From: Flammeovirga agarivorans | Lineage (GTDB): Bacteria; Bacteroidota; Bacteroidia; Cytophagales; Flammeovirgaceae | NCBI RefSeq assembly: GCF_012641475.1 | Contig: NZ_JABAIL010000001.1 | Location: 868,001-932,000, forward strand | Reading direction: 5' to 3' | DNA length: 64,000 nt | In this document: positions 1 through 9,017 of the stretch, one piece after another | Layout of the letters: every line of letters begins with the position of its first letter | How positions within the stretch are numbered: position 1 is the stretch's first letter | The notes under the pieces: generated by a model | Told to the model about the DNA's origin: nothing | Database searches by the model: none | What the model saw: only the letters and a program-made list of their open reading frames with translations | Made by a program: the position numbers and the translations under genes

Positions 1-101
1 AAACTGAGTTAGTGAAGATGTTACATAACACTACGATCAAGGAAATGAGTGATGATGTTTTAGAGGGTAACTCTTTTCTAAAAAATATAATTAAAGACTA
101 G
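1..101 (+). CDS. C-terminal end of an unidentified protein (partial)
   Basis: An open frame enters from the left edge in frame 3 and stops at TAG 99-101. It gives 32 residues ending in LKNIIKD. The piece is too short to assign to a family. Its stop overlaps by a few bases the stop of the convergent gene that begins at 98. I am not sure it is coding, but the frame is open from the edge and ends neatly against its neighbour. Confidence 0.45.
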   Translation, partial: TELVKMLHNTTIKEMSDDVLEGNSFLKNIIKD

Positions 102-622
102 ATATTTAAGCCAACATCATCTTTAGTTTTAAAACCAAAGAAAGCTTTAACTTCTTTTTTTACTAAGTTCTTCTGATAGAAGAAGTAATCTTTTGCTGCC
201 ACATATAAGATTTTATCCTTTTTAAATTGAGACCTTAATAAAAAAGCAAAACCAATATAAGGTATGGAAGCCCAATAAGCTTCAAATACAGTAATCTGGT
301 CTTTAAGTCTGTACTTAATAAATAGTGCTTTTAAGGTAGCATTGCCTACAAGAAAAAGTAATGGAGATATAGTTACCCAACTAAACTCTCCCTTAAAAAA
401 AGAATACCCTAAAGCTCCTGGAAAAAGTAAGTTGTCGATCCAAACCGCTACAAAACTCCAAACAACAAGAACATATCCAACTCTGAGAATTTTGGATACT
501 CCTTTTCCAAGACTACACTGGATGAGGTAGTCCATTTCTTCATTGGTATATTTTTTATTTCCTTGAACGAAACGGCAAAAATTATCTCTTGCACACTCGC
601 AGGATTCATCAAAATCTTTCAT
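98..622 (-). CDS. small three-span membrane protein, function unknown
   Basis: This 174-residue protein has three hydrophobic segments, near residues 45-67, 81-102 and 113-130. They follow a short cytoplasmic-looking N-terminus with three cysteines (C8, C10, C16) in an acidic context. The C-terminus is lysine-rich. No signal peptide and no known domain is recognised. It lies 21 bp downstream of the Dna2-like helicase gene on the same strand, so the two are probably co-transcribed, but the sequence does not suggest a shared function. Assignment as a real gene rests on length, membrane pattern and operon spacing. Confidence 0.7.
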   Translation of the reverse strand: MKDFDESCECARDNFCRFVQGNKKYTNEEMDYLIQCSLGKGVSKILRVGYVLVVWSFVAVWIDNLLFPGALGYSFFKGEFSWVTISPLLFLVGNATLKALFIKYRLKDQITVFEAYWASIPYIGFAFLLRSQFKKDKILYVAAKDYFFYQKNLVKKEVKAFFGFKTKDDVGLNI

Positions 623-643
623 AGGCTGATTGAATGGGAATTA

Positions 644-3600
644 CTAAAATAACTCTTTATCATTTTCTATCCAACCTTTTTGCTCTCTGACCCAATCCAT
701 AAGGTTTTGATGGATGTAAGATCTAGATAAAATTGATGGAGAACCAAAGAAGAACATTTGTTGTTTTGCCCTAGTTATTGCAACATTTAGCTTACGATCT
801 ACACTACCATCCTCAGTCATTGATAGCATACTTTGCATCTGAAAAGGGGTGTTTGCACAAAAAGAAATGAGAATTACCTCTCTTTGACTTCCTTGGTATC
901 GTTCTACAGTGTCAATACTTAAGGTGTTGGCCTCTTTCATACCTTCTTCTTCTAAAGCTTGTCGAATGGCAGCAATTTGGTTCCTGTAAGGGGCAATAAT
1001 TCCCAAAGTTTTATCAATATCAAAGTACCCTTTTTGCTCTAAATATCTCTTTTTAGTTGCTGCAGCTACTTTTGCAATTTTTCTTGCTTCTTCCATATTG
1101 ATCTTGTCTGAAGTTTCAGATCCTAATTGAGCAGTAGGGAAAAATAATAACCTGTTTTCGCAAAGAAGTTTTTCTAACGGAGTATATTTTTCTTTGAGTT
1201 CCCAAACCATTTCATCACTTTGCCAAGGAAGAGGAACGGTAGTTAAATTGCCTTGGTAGAAGTGTTCGTTCGCAAAGTTACCTAATACTTGATGCATCCT
1301 TCCTTGATTTCTTAAACGGTCATAAGCCCAATCCCATTTATTTTCTTGGCATAAGGAATAGATACGCTCAAAATAAGCGGTTCTTCTATCTCGAAGGTGA
1401 ATATCTTTCAGTTTGTCATATTTAATTTCTGATAAAGAAGGATCTTGTTGAGTGATGGCAGGAAGCTGTTTCTGATCTCCAATAAGAACAAATCGATTCA
1501 CTTTAGTCAATAATTCCATTAGTTGCGGCTCAAGTATTTGAGAGGCTTCATCAATTACTGCCATATCAAATTGCTTTAATGAAAATAGGGAGGAACGACC
1601 GGCAATAGATGCTAGTGTTGTGACAAAAATTCTATGTTGATCAATACCCTTTTTTAAGCTGTTTCTATTGTTCGATTCCTCTGCCATTTTATTCAATAGA
1701 GAGTTTCTCCATTGAGGTGAGCAGCTGTGCTCAGATCCAATTCTTAAGAATTTTCTGCCGTCTTCTAAAGGAGTTTCAATGGCTTCATCTAAGGCTTCAC
1801 ATATTTCATCTACAGCCCTATTGGTATAAGCAATAAATAAAATATTTCTAGTTGAGTCTGTTTTATGAAGGATATGGGCAAGGTTTTTTAGCATTCTAGA
1901 GGTTTTGCCAGTACCTGGAGGGCCTACAACTAAGCAATAATCCTCTGTAGATATTGCTTTTGAAAGTGTGTTTAACTCAGTTTGATTTAAGTTTTTATCC
2001 TGAGCCAAATCAAGAACTTCTGAATGTGTATACATTTTATCAGGATAAGTAGGAGGCTTTAATCCCAACAGAATGTCTTTCTTTCCTTTATTTTCCCAAG
2101 TAATAAAATTGAAAATTCCTCTATACATCGCATTGAAAGAAGCTTCCATAAAATCTCCTTCCAAAGCCCATTTTGTATCCGTATCAAAAATTTCAGCATT
2201 ACGTTGACGATGTCTTAACTGTACGTGAACAGCGTCTTTTGTTATCATTGTGATGGTTCCACGGTTAATCTGCCCTTTGGTTGCCACACTTTCTTTATTG
2301 TTTCTTGGATAGATCGTGACGATATCACCGACTCTGAAATTCACAAATGCATTGTCTTCATTCGTTCTCTTAAAAATTAGTTCTGGAGTTGGTTCGTTGA
2401 CATTATTTTCAATGACTTCTAAATCAAAAAAGATTTTAAAGCTATCTTTCTTTGCATCAAAATCATCTAACCATAAGGAAGCTGTACCCTGAGAAAAGAT
2501 GGTGTCACCTACCTTTGCTAATTGATGCTCTTTGGCAATAAAGCTACAAAATGAGTATAAATAAGCCCTTTCTAGTTGAGAAGTAGCCTTCATCTTACGG
2601 ATAAATGTATTCACATCCTCTTTTGTGAACTTAGCGGCAGTAGCAAAAGTCACCTCATTGATTTGTTGTAAAACCTCCCCAACGTCCTTTAAAGTTTCTG
2701 ATTTAGCAAGAAGAAACTCATTCAATACCATTTCATTACGGGTATATAAAATAGCTTGCTCCATTTTAGTGGTATAAGTATCATACCTTAATGGAGCTTG
2801 TAAGGCCTTGGAATAAAAAATAAATGGATAGATAGATTGACGTTCAGCATTAAATGCATCTTGGAGTATCATCTGATACATTAATGTTTGTACGGAATGA
2901 TTTTTCCATAAGCCAGAATTCCCTAAACCAGCTTGTGGGGCAGTACCAGACTTTAGCTCGACAATTTTATATTCCTTGTTTTTCTGATCGATGTGCAATA
3001 AATCTAATCGGCCTTGTAACCCATATTTTGGAGAATAAAATGATGGTTCGATGACACACCCTTCTCTTACAATATTCTGCTGAATGAAGTTATCATTAAC
3101 AGTATGAAGGATATTTTTGAATTGAAACTCTGCATCTCGCATAAATCCCGTAAATCCTTCTTTCGTTTGTAAATCGGGTAAAGTGATATAATCTAGAGGA
3201 TTTGATTTAAAAGTTTTGGTAAAAACATCTAAGAAATTTAGTTCATCTGTTGATGCAGAATGTATCGCTTCATCTAAAAAAAAGTTGGCAACATTACCCA
3301 ATAACATGGCTTTGCTTGTATGAGTCGTTGAGAACTTTTTTAGTAGATGCATTAATGGAATACTTTGATGCATATTGAAAGATTCAGCAACAGCAGTTAC
3401 ATCGACAAGGTAATCTGGTTCTAACACAAAATGTGATGGGATTATAGTATCCTCGTCAAGTCTCGATGTAACCAAATGTAACTGGGCGCCTTCCCATAAT
3501 TTTGAGATAAAAGTAGTGTACACATCATTAACATGGGGAACACCATATTTTACTTTTACGGGAGCCTCATTTTCGATATCATCATCTTCAATACAATGAA

Positions 3601-4063
3601 GAATTTTATTATCATGATCTATTTTGATTACCTCAACACGAATTTCATCAATATAATTCTCCTTATTCTTCCTAGATTCTTCAATATCAGGAAGGGGAGG
3701 AAGTGCTTGATCTAATGCCTCAGGTATATCTTCTTTGTAAATAATTTTAACGGTTTCGGCTATTCCTCTAGCAGCAAAACTCACGTCATGTTTTGTAATC
3801 GTTTTTGTAGATTTTCTAGATTGTCTATCATTAATTCTAACCTTTTGTAACCTCCACGTAAGAACATTTGGTAGTTTTAGCTTTTGACCAATGAAAGCAA
3901 TTCTAGAAAATAAACTAGACAAAAGAATTTTTTCCCCTTTCGTTTCTTCTTTACATAACCATTCTAGTAAATCTTTAATTCTATGGTGCTTTTGTTGGTA
4001 TGTAAACTGTACATCCTGTAATGTCGAAGAAATATAATTGTAATAATCAGAAGCTTTAAGCAT
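644..4063 (-). CDS. Dna2-like protein: PD-(D/E)XK nuclease fused to superfamily 1 helicase
   Basis: This 1139-residue protein joins a Cas4/RecB-type nuclease to a Dna2/NAM7-type SF1B helicase. The nuclease motif is seen in the N-terminal half as GRLDLLHI followed by KIVELKSG (residues about 350-375), the Asp and Glu-x-Lys of the PD-(D/E)XK fold. The helicase half shows Walker A GPPGTGKTS, motif II DEASQ, motif III LIGDQKQLPAI, motif V YQGSQREVILISF and motif VI NVAITRAKQQ. By family it should unwind and trim DNA flaps or ends in replication and repair. The four-cysteine Fe-S signature of classical Dna2/Cas4 was not evident. Neighbouring genes give no clue; a role in defence is possible but has no local support. 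Confidence 0.88.
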   Translation of the reverse strand: MLKASDYYNYISSTLQDVQFTYQQKHHRIKDLLEWLCKEETKGEKILLSSLFSRIAFIGQKLKLPNVLTWRLQKVRINDRQSRKSTKTITKHDVSFAARGIAETVKIIYKEDIPEALDQALPPLPDIEESRKNKENYIDEIRVEVIKIDHDNKILHCIEDDDIENEAPVKVKYGVPHVNDVYTTFISKLWEGAQLHLVTSRLDEDTIIPSHFVLEPDYLVDVTAVAESFNMHQSIPLMHLLKKFSTTHTSKAMLLGNVANFFLDEAIHSASTDELNFLDVFTKTFKSNPLDYITLPDLQTKEGFTGFMRDAEFQFKNILHTVNDNFIQQNIVREGCVIEPSFYSPKYGLQGRLDLLHIDQKNKEYKIVELKSGTAPQAGLGNSGLWKNHSVQTLMYQMILQDAFNAERQSIYPFIFYSKALQAPLRYDTYTTKMEQAILYTRNEMVLNEFLLAKSETLKDVGEVLQQINEVTFATAAKFTKEDVNTFIRKMKATSQLERAYLYSFCSFIAKEHQLAKVGDTIFSQGTASLWLDDFDAKKDSFKIFFDLEVIENNVNEPTPELIFKRTNEDNAFVNFRVGDIVTIYPRNNKESVATKGQINRGTITMITKDAVHVQLRHRQRNAEIFDTDTKWALEGDFMEASFNAMYRGIFNFITWENKGKKDILLGLKPPTYPDKMYTHSEVLDLAQDKNLNQTELNTLSKAISTEDYCLVVGPPGTGKTSRMLKNLAHILHKTDSTRNILFIAYTNRAVDEICEALDEAIETPLEDGRKFLRIGSEHSCSPQWRNSLLNKMAEESNNRNSLKKGIDQHRIFVTTLASIAGRSSLFSLKQFDMAVIDEASQILEPQLMELLTKVNRFVLIGDQKQLPAITQQDPSLSEIKYDKLKDIHLRDRRTAYFERIYSLCQENKWDWAYDRLRNQGRMHQVLGNFANEHFYQGNLTTVPLPWQSDEMVWELKEKYTPLEKLLCENRLLFFPTAQLGSETSDKINMEEARKIAKVAAATKKRYLEQKGYFDIDKTLGIIAPYRNQIAAIRQALEEEGMKEANTLSIDTVERYQGSQREVILISFCANTPFQMQSMLSMTEDGSVDRKLNVAITRAKQQMFFFGSPSILSRSYIHQNLMDWVREQKGWIENDKELF

Positions 4064-4336
4064 GATTTTTAGATCAAATTAATGTAAAAGGAATTCTCTA
4101 GTAAATTTAGGAATACTATACTTTTGTCATTTACTTTCAAAAAATAAACTCTTGTAAAAATAATACAGATAATTGTATTTTTTTTATAGATACATCTTGA
4201 GTTTTCATAAAATAGATTAACTTTGCTTAACAATATTGCCCTATCTTGAATCTTTCCTGTCGTTGAACCAAAATCAACTATTAAAAGATGTTTTTTTAAA
4301 TAGGCAACTACAAACCTATGTGAACTATTTTTAAAC

Positions 4337-6043
4337 ATGAAAAAAAATAATCTCTCGAGCCGTAGTTTTTCTTCGGCTATTCTAATTACTTCTTTGATGC
4401 TATCTACTTCTTGTGGACCAGAAATTGATGAAATTGTGGTGCCACCAATAGAAGATTATTCCATCGGTATACCAATTCTTAATGGGGGTTTAGGCTTTTC
4501 TGATTTACTAACAGAAGAGCAAATGGAAGATGTGACTATTAATGGAGACACCATGTCTTTTAGTTTTGCGGATACTTTAGAAATCGCAACAACTGAAGAT
4601 CTTGTTCAAGCTTTCGGAAGTAGTAGTACTGACGACTTTTTTAGTGTGGACTTTCCAGATCCGATTGACGGATTAGGAGGAAGTGTACCAATTCCTGCAG
4701 AAGGTGTTACTTTACAGTTTGCTAAAGACGCAAGCGATTGTACACCGTCAGTTCTTCCTTGTATAGAACTTACCAATGATGTTGCCGATGCGACCGTATC
4801 ATATATTAGATATATGAGTGGTAACTTGGTGGTTGGTTACAATAGCCTAGGAGTAAATGAAACTTTTAACCTAGTGTTGTCAAATATTACAACATCAACC
4901 GGACAGTCTAGTATTTCTGCAACTGGTGTTAACGGTTTAGCTCAAATTGACCTTACTGGGGTTGAATTTGAAATGTCTGAAACACCTACTGTAACAATGA
5001 ATGTAACTAATTCTTCAGGTACTCCTGTGGCAAGTGGTAATCTTTCTAGAATTACATTTTCTAGCGATAACGAAGCGGATAGAGTAAAACTATTCTTCCC
5101 TAACGGTATGGCGGATGCAGGGTTTGATATCCCTATAGAAGATATCGACACAGATTATCTATCAGATATCTTCCCAGAAGGAGCACAGTTGACATTTAGA
5201 GATCCAATAATTTCATTCGATTTTGATAATCCTCTAGGTACAGCGGTACAGTTCGATTTATCAGAAGCACAGAATGGAGGTGTTGTAGCGATTGTAGGAA
5301 GTGATGAAATACCTGTTTCATTTACAGAGTCAGCTGCAGATACTGGGAATGTAAGTAGTTGTTCTCAGATTATTGATGTTGTTCCTGCAACAGATTTTGA
5401 GCAGCCTTCAAATACACTTCGATACATGTGTGATGCAGGAAATATCTTAAGTCAAAGACCTACTATTGTTAGGTTTACGGGTGCAGCAACTTATGAGATC
5501 AACAATGGAGACGAAATTTTCTTCTCTAATAATGATAAAGTAACAGCAATTTTCTCTACTAAAATCCCAATCTATATGGGCTTTACAGGTATGAACTTTA
5601 CAAGTGGTTCAGATCTGGATTTAGATTTTAATTCAGAAATCGAAGAAATTAATACAGCTGTATTACGTTCACAAGTAAACAATGGGATTCCAATCGATGG
5701 TACATTGAAATTTGTCATGAAGGAATCTGAATTCGGTATTGCAACGGATTCAATCATTGTAAATGGTGGAGTAGAAGGTGCAAACCTTATTCAATCAGCT
5801 GAAGTAAATAGTGATGGTGTAGTGATTGGTGAATCTGAACAATACCTCGAAACGCCTTTGAATGAAGGACAAGTTCGAGCACTATTGAATGCAGGTTATT
5901 TGGATATTTCATTTGGATTGAAAGCAGATGCTAATCCAGATACTGAAGTACCGGAGCCAGTTTTTATTTCAAATTCACAATCTATGGATATCAAGATGGG
6001 GATGCTACTTAACGGTACTATCAATTTTGAATCTGATAATTAA
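4337..6043 (+). CDS. secreted lipoprotein, beta-rich, function unknown
   Basis: The 568-residue product starts with a basic, hydrophobic signal sequence ending in LMLSTSC, which fits a Bacteroidota lipobox with lipidated Cys26. The mature part is acidic, low in Lys/Arg and rich in Gly, Asp, Thr and Val, typical of exported beta-sandwich proteins. No catalytic motif is seen. It lies 33 bp upstream of a DUF5723 outer-membrane protein gene with no terminator between, so the two are likely an operon and may form a lipoprotein/barrel pair. Function is unknown. Confidence 0.85.
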   Translation: MKKNNLSSRSFSSAILITSLMLSTSCGPEIDEIVVPPIEDYSIGIPILNGGLGFSDLLTEEQMEDVTINGDTMSFSFADTLEIATTEDLVQAFGSSSTDDFFSVDFPDPIDGLGGSVPIPAEGVTLQFAKDASDCTPSVLPCIELTNDVADATVSYIRYMSGNLVVGYNSLGVNETFNLVLSNITTSTGQSSISATGVNGLAQIDLTGVEFEMSETPTVTMNVTNSSGTPVASGNLSRITFSSDNEADRVKLFFPNGMADAGFDIPIEDIDTDYLSDIFPEGAQLTFRDPIISFDFDNPLGTAVQFDLSEAQNGGVVAIVGSDEIPVSFTESAADTGNVSSCSQIIDVVPATDFEQPSNTLRYMCDAGNILSQRPTIVRFTGAATYEINNGDEIFFSNNDKVTAIFSTKIPIYMGFTGMNFTSGSDLDLDFNSEIEEINTAVLRSQVNNGIPIDGTLKFVMKESEFGIATDSIIVNGGVEGANLIQSAEVNSDGVVIGESEQYLETPLNEGQVRALLNAGYLDISFGLKADANPDTEVPEPVFISNSQSMDIKMGMLLNGTINFESDN

Positions 6044-6076
6044 TCCCATCTTTTTAAAACTACACTAGTATTAACT

Positions 6077-7477
6077 ATGAAACTTAAAAAATATATATTA
6101 CTCACTTTTTCTCTAATGGCTTTAGCACATTGGAGTTCGGCACAGCAGATAAATACATTGTATTTCATGAATAGTGTGCCACAAAACACAAAACTTAATC
6201 CAGGTAAACAATCTGAAGCAAAGTGGGCTGTAGCATTTCCTGTAACTAACATGGGACTGAATGTTTTCAATGGCGTTAGTTTGAATGATGTTACTTACAG
6301 AAGCAATGACTCGACCATTTTAGATATCGATGGCTTGTTAGATAAATTGGAAGATACTAACCGCCAAATGTCGATGTTAAACTCAGAAGTGTTTGGCTTG
6401 TATTTCCAAAAATATAAGTGGGGTGTTAACCTGAGAGTGAATTACACTAACATTGAACACCTAACTTATTCAAAAGGATTGTTCAATACAGTATTAAAAG
6501 GACCTGCTTCTCAAGAAGTATTAGGCAATCCGCAACCATTAGAATCAGTAGCTAAGGTTTTTGGTTTTATGGATGTAGCGATTGGAGGTAATTATAGAAT
6601 CAACGATAAATTAGTAGTGGGTATGACGGCTAAAGTATTGTTTGGTTCACATAATGTCAATGCAAAATTGAATGGTCAGATCTATCAAGACGATGAAGCA
6701 AACTTACCTTTAGTATTAAATGGTAATATTGAACTTGCTTCTAATGGCTTAGGTGATATTGTTGATGAAGAAGGTAGTGTAACTATCGATGGAGACAATA
6801 TTGCAGAAGATATTGCTACATTTAAAAATGTAGGTTTTGCCATAGACTTAGGTGCTACTTATCAGTTTAGTGATAAACTATCTTTCGAAGCATCAGCGTT
6901 GAACTTAGGTACAATATTCTGGAAGGACGATACCAACTATAATTACAATGCTTCATTAGATTCTATCAATTATGATGGTATGGATCCTGTAAGTTTAATC
7001 AATGGTAATGCTGATAATCCATTTCCTAGTATTGGAGATTCATTAAATTTTGTTGATGTAGCAGGCGAAGCACCAGGTAATACACCATTACCAACTATCG
7101 TAAACCTTGCGGCAACCTATGAATTTTGGGATAGAGCTACAGCTGGAGCATTATTCTCTCAAATGTTTTACGAAGGAGAATATTATCCAAGTTTTACACT
7201 TTCTGCGGATAAGCAGTTTGGTAAATTCTTCGGCTTTGGCTTAAGTTATACAGCAGATAAATTCAATGCTTTTAACCTTGGTGGTATGATTTCAGTTGGC
7301 TTCCCAGGTTTACAAGTTTATGTGTTATCTGATAATATTTTGAGTGCTGCTATTCAATATGATAAAGCAAGAGCGGCTAACTTAAGGTTCGGTATTAACT
7401 TACCTTTTGGTGACGTAGAAAAAGACGATATGCCCAACTCTTTAAAAAAGAGAATGAGCAACAGAAGAAGACGATAA
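6077..7477 (+). CDS. DUF5723-type outer-membrane beta-barrel protein
   Basis: This protein of 466 residues has a signal peptide cleaved after AHWSSAQ, then the N-terminal signature NTLYFMNSVPQNTKLNPG typical of the Bacteroidota DUF5723/PorP-like family. Alternating hydrophobic strands run to the end, e.g. FGFGLSYTADKFNAFNLGG. The C-terminus ends in a basic run (NRRRR) after the last predicted strand, which is unusual for a barrel closed by a terminal aromatic residue. It is encoded just after a large lipoprotein, probably in one transcript, and is followed by a strong terminator. The barrel assignment is by family resemblance; no substrate can be named. Confidence 0.8.
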   Translation: MKLKKYILLTFSLMALAHWSSAQQINTLYFMNSVPQNTKLNPGKQSEAKWAVAFPVTNMGLNVFNGVSLNDVTYRSNDSTILDIDGLLDKLEDTNRQMSMLNSEVFGLYFQKYKWGVNLRVNYTNIEHLTYSKGLFNTVLKGPASQEVLGNPQPLESVAKVFGFMDVAIGGNYRINDKLVVGMTAKVLFGSHNVNAKLNGQIYQDDEANLPLVLNGNIELASNGLGDIVDEEGSVTIDGDNIAEDIATFKNVGFAIDLGATYQFSDKLSFEASALNLGTIFWKDDTNYNYNASLDSINYDGMDPVSLINGNADNPFPSIGDSLNFVDVAGEAPGNTPLPTIVNLAATYEFWDRATAGALFSQMFYEGEYYPSFTLSADKQFGKFFGFGLSYTADKFNAFNLGGMISVGFPGLQVYVLSDNILSAAIQYDKARAANLRFGINLPFGDVEKDDMPNSLKKRMSNRRRR

Positions 7478-7481
7478 AATT

Positions 7482-7516
7482 AAAGGCCTGAATCTACTAA
7501 GATTCAGGCCTTTTTT
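7482..7516. terminator. intrinsic terminator, probably bidirectional
   Basis: A perfect 14-bp stem (7482-7495 with 7500-7513), four-base loop acta, is followed by six T on the + strand. It ends the lipoprotein/DUF5723 unit. The convergent aminotransferase gene ends at 7540, so it may also stop that transcript. Confidence 0.9.
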
Positions 7517-7539
7517 ATTTTATAAATTCATCATCAAAA

Positions 7540-8838
7540 CTAACTGCAATACTCAATTACAGCTTCTCTGATATGTGTGAATGTCTCTTTTAGAAGCTCT
7601 TCATTCTCTTCAAGAAGAGTTACCCTGAATCCTTCTAATTCCGAACAAAATGAAGATATAGGAACAACACAAACCCCTTTAGCAGCCAATAAGTTGTAAA
7701 CAAATTGTTTATCAAAAGGCATTTCTTCTTGAACCCATTCATCTCTCATTGCAGCAATTTTAGGATCATCAATTTTTAATGATTGTCCTGCTTTCAACAT
7801 CCCTTTTTTGAAGATGATTGTATTGTAAAATGCACCATACGTTTTATTAAAAGTCAGTTGAGGTAAATCACCCAATAGACTAGCAATAATTTCAGCACGC
7901 TTTCCAATTGCATCATTCGCTTCTTTTCGATAAGGAAGGTAACGAGGATCTTTCATTATTCTAGGGATAGCCATTTGAGGAAGTTTTGTAGAACATACCT
8001 CAATCATCTTAGCATTGTCTAATGTCTGGCACAATGCATTGAATTGTGGATCGCTTGAACGGTTATAATATTCCATCCAACCACATCGAGATCCTGGCCA
8101 TGGAAATTCCTTAGAAATACCTTTTAAAGCTATACCAGGAACATTTCCAATATATTCAGCCAAAGTGATGGCTTTCGCACCATTATAGGTCACATTTGCG
8201 TAAATCTCATCGGATACTAAGAACAAATTGAATTCTTTAGCAATCTCGACAAATCGATCTAGAATCTCCCTTGGATAAACCATACCTGTTGGGTTATCTG
8301 GGTTGATAATTAGAATACCTACAATATTAGGATTGTATTTGATCTTAAGATACAAATCGTCCATATCAGGATACCAATTGTTTTCTGGATCCAACTTGTA
8401 AGTAAGAGGCGTAGTGTTGGCGTGGGCGGCTTCGGCGGATGAGTGTGTTGAGTAAGCTGGTGAAGGACCAATAATTCTTGATGTAGGAACCAAGAACTGA
8501 TATAATTTGGAAATGGCATCACCTAGGCCATTAAAAAAGAGAATGTCATTGGCATCAATTTGAACACCATTTAATTCATTTGTTTTTTCTGCTAAGTATT
8601 CTCTCGTCTCAAGAACACCTTTAGAGTGACAGTACCCAAAAGTTTCGTTTTCATTGATCAGGCCACCAATAATCTCTCGCATCCATTCCGGCATACTACC
8701 GTTTTTCTGAATTGGATCACCGATGTTTTCCCAATAAATTCTTCTACCTTCTTTTTTGAGTAGGTCAGCCTTTTTTACAATTCCTCGGATTTCATAGCTA
8801 AGTTCATTAGCTCCATCCCTTAATAATTTTTGTCTCAT
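7540..8838 (-). CDS. pyridoxal-phosphate aminotransferase, class I/II (AlaA/AspC-like)
   Basis: This protein of 432 residues has the fold-type I aminotransferase pattern: an N-terminal NIGDP segment, NPDNPTGMVYP around residues 175-190 that supports the cofactor ring, SDEIYANVTY, and the Schiff-base lysine K243 in GISKEFPWPG. A conserved Arg for the substrate carboxylate is likely in the C-terminal GFRVTLLE. Such enzymes transfer amino groups between alanine or aspartate/glutamate and 2-oxo acids; the exact substrate cannot be read from the sequence. It is cytoplasmic and stands alone. Confidence 0.9.
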   Translation of the reverse strand: MRQKLLRDGANELSYEIRGIVKKADLLKKEGRRIYWENIGDPIQKNGSMPEWMREIIGGLINENETFGYCHSKGVLETREYLAEKTNELNGVQIDANDILFFNGLGDAISKLYQFLVPTSRIIGPSPAYSTHSSAEAAHANTTPLTYKLDPENNWYPDMDDLYLKIKYNPNIVGILIINPDNPTGMVYPREILDRFVEIAKEFNLFLVSDEIYANVTYNGAKAITLAEYIGNVPGIALKGISKEFPWPGSRCGWMEYYNRSSDPQFNALCQTLDNAKMIEVCSTKLPQMAIPRIMKDPRYLPYRKEANDAIGKRAEIIASLLGDLPQLTFNKTYGAFYNTIIFKKGMLKAGQSLKIDDPKIAAMRDEWVQEEMPFDKQFVYNLLAAKGVCVVPISSFCSELEGFRVTLLEENEELLKETFTHIREAVIEYCS

Positions 8839-8906
8839 CGCACAATTTAATCGTCGACATTACCCGCCAAAGTAATGAAGACTATTGAAAATATATTATA
8901 TCCTAC

Positions 8907-8947
8907 AAAATAGAATGCCCACAAGGTATTTACCTAAATTCTATTTT
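8907..8947. terminator. nested hairpin, possible terminator of the caspase gene
   Basis: A 10-bp outer stem (8907-8916 with 8938-8947) encloses an inner AGGT/ACCT stem (8924-8927 with 8932-8935). It lies 70-110 bp downstream of the metacaspase gene on the minus strand and just upstream of the aminotransferase start. The T-run on the minus strand is short, so termination may be partial. Confidence 0.4.
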
Positions 8948-9017
8948 TGGATGATTGTCCTCAAAATTGGGAGTTCATTAGGAAAATATCAAAAAAGTTA
9001 ACAACAAATTACAATAT

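Noticed and set aside
4069-4338. 89-codon open frame on the minus strand between the helicase and the lipoprotein genes
   Set aside because: It is AT-rich, overlaps the lipoprotein start, has no family likeness, and its composition looks like non-coding DNA.
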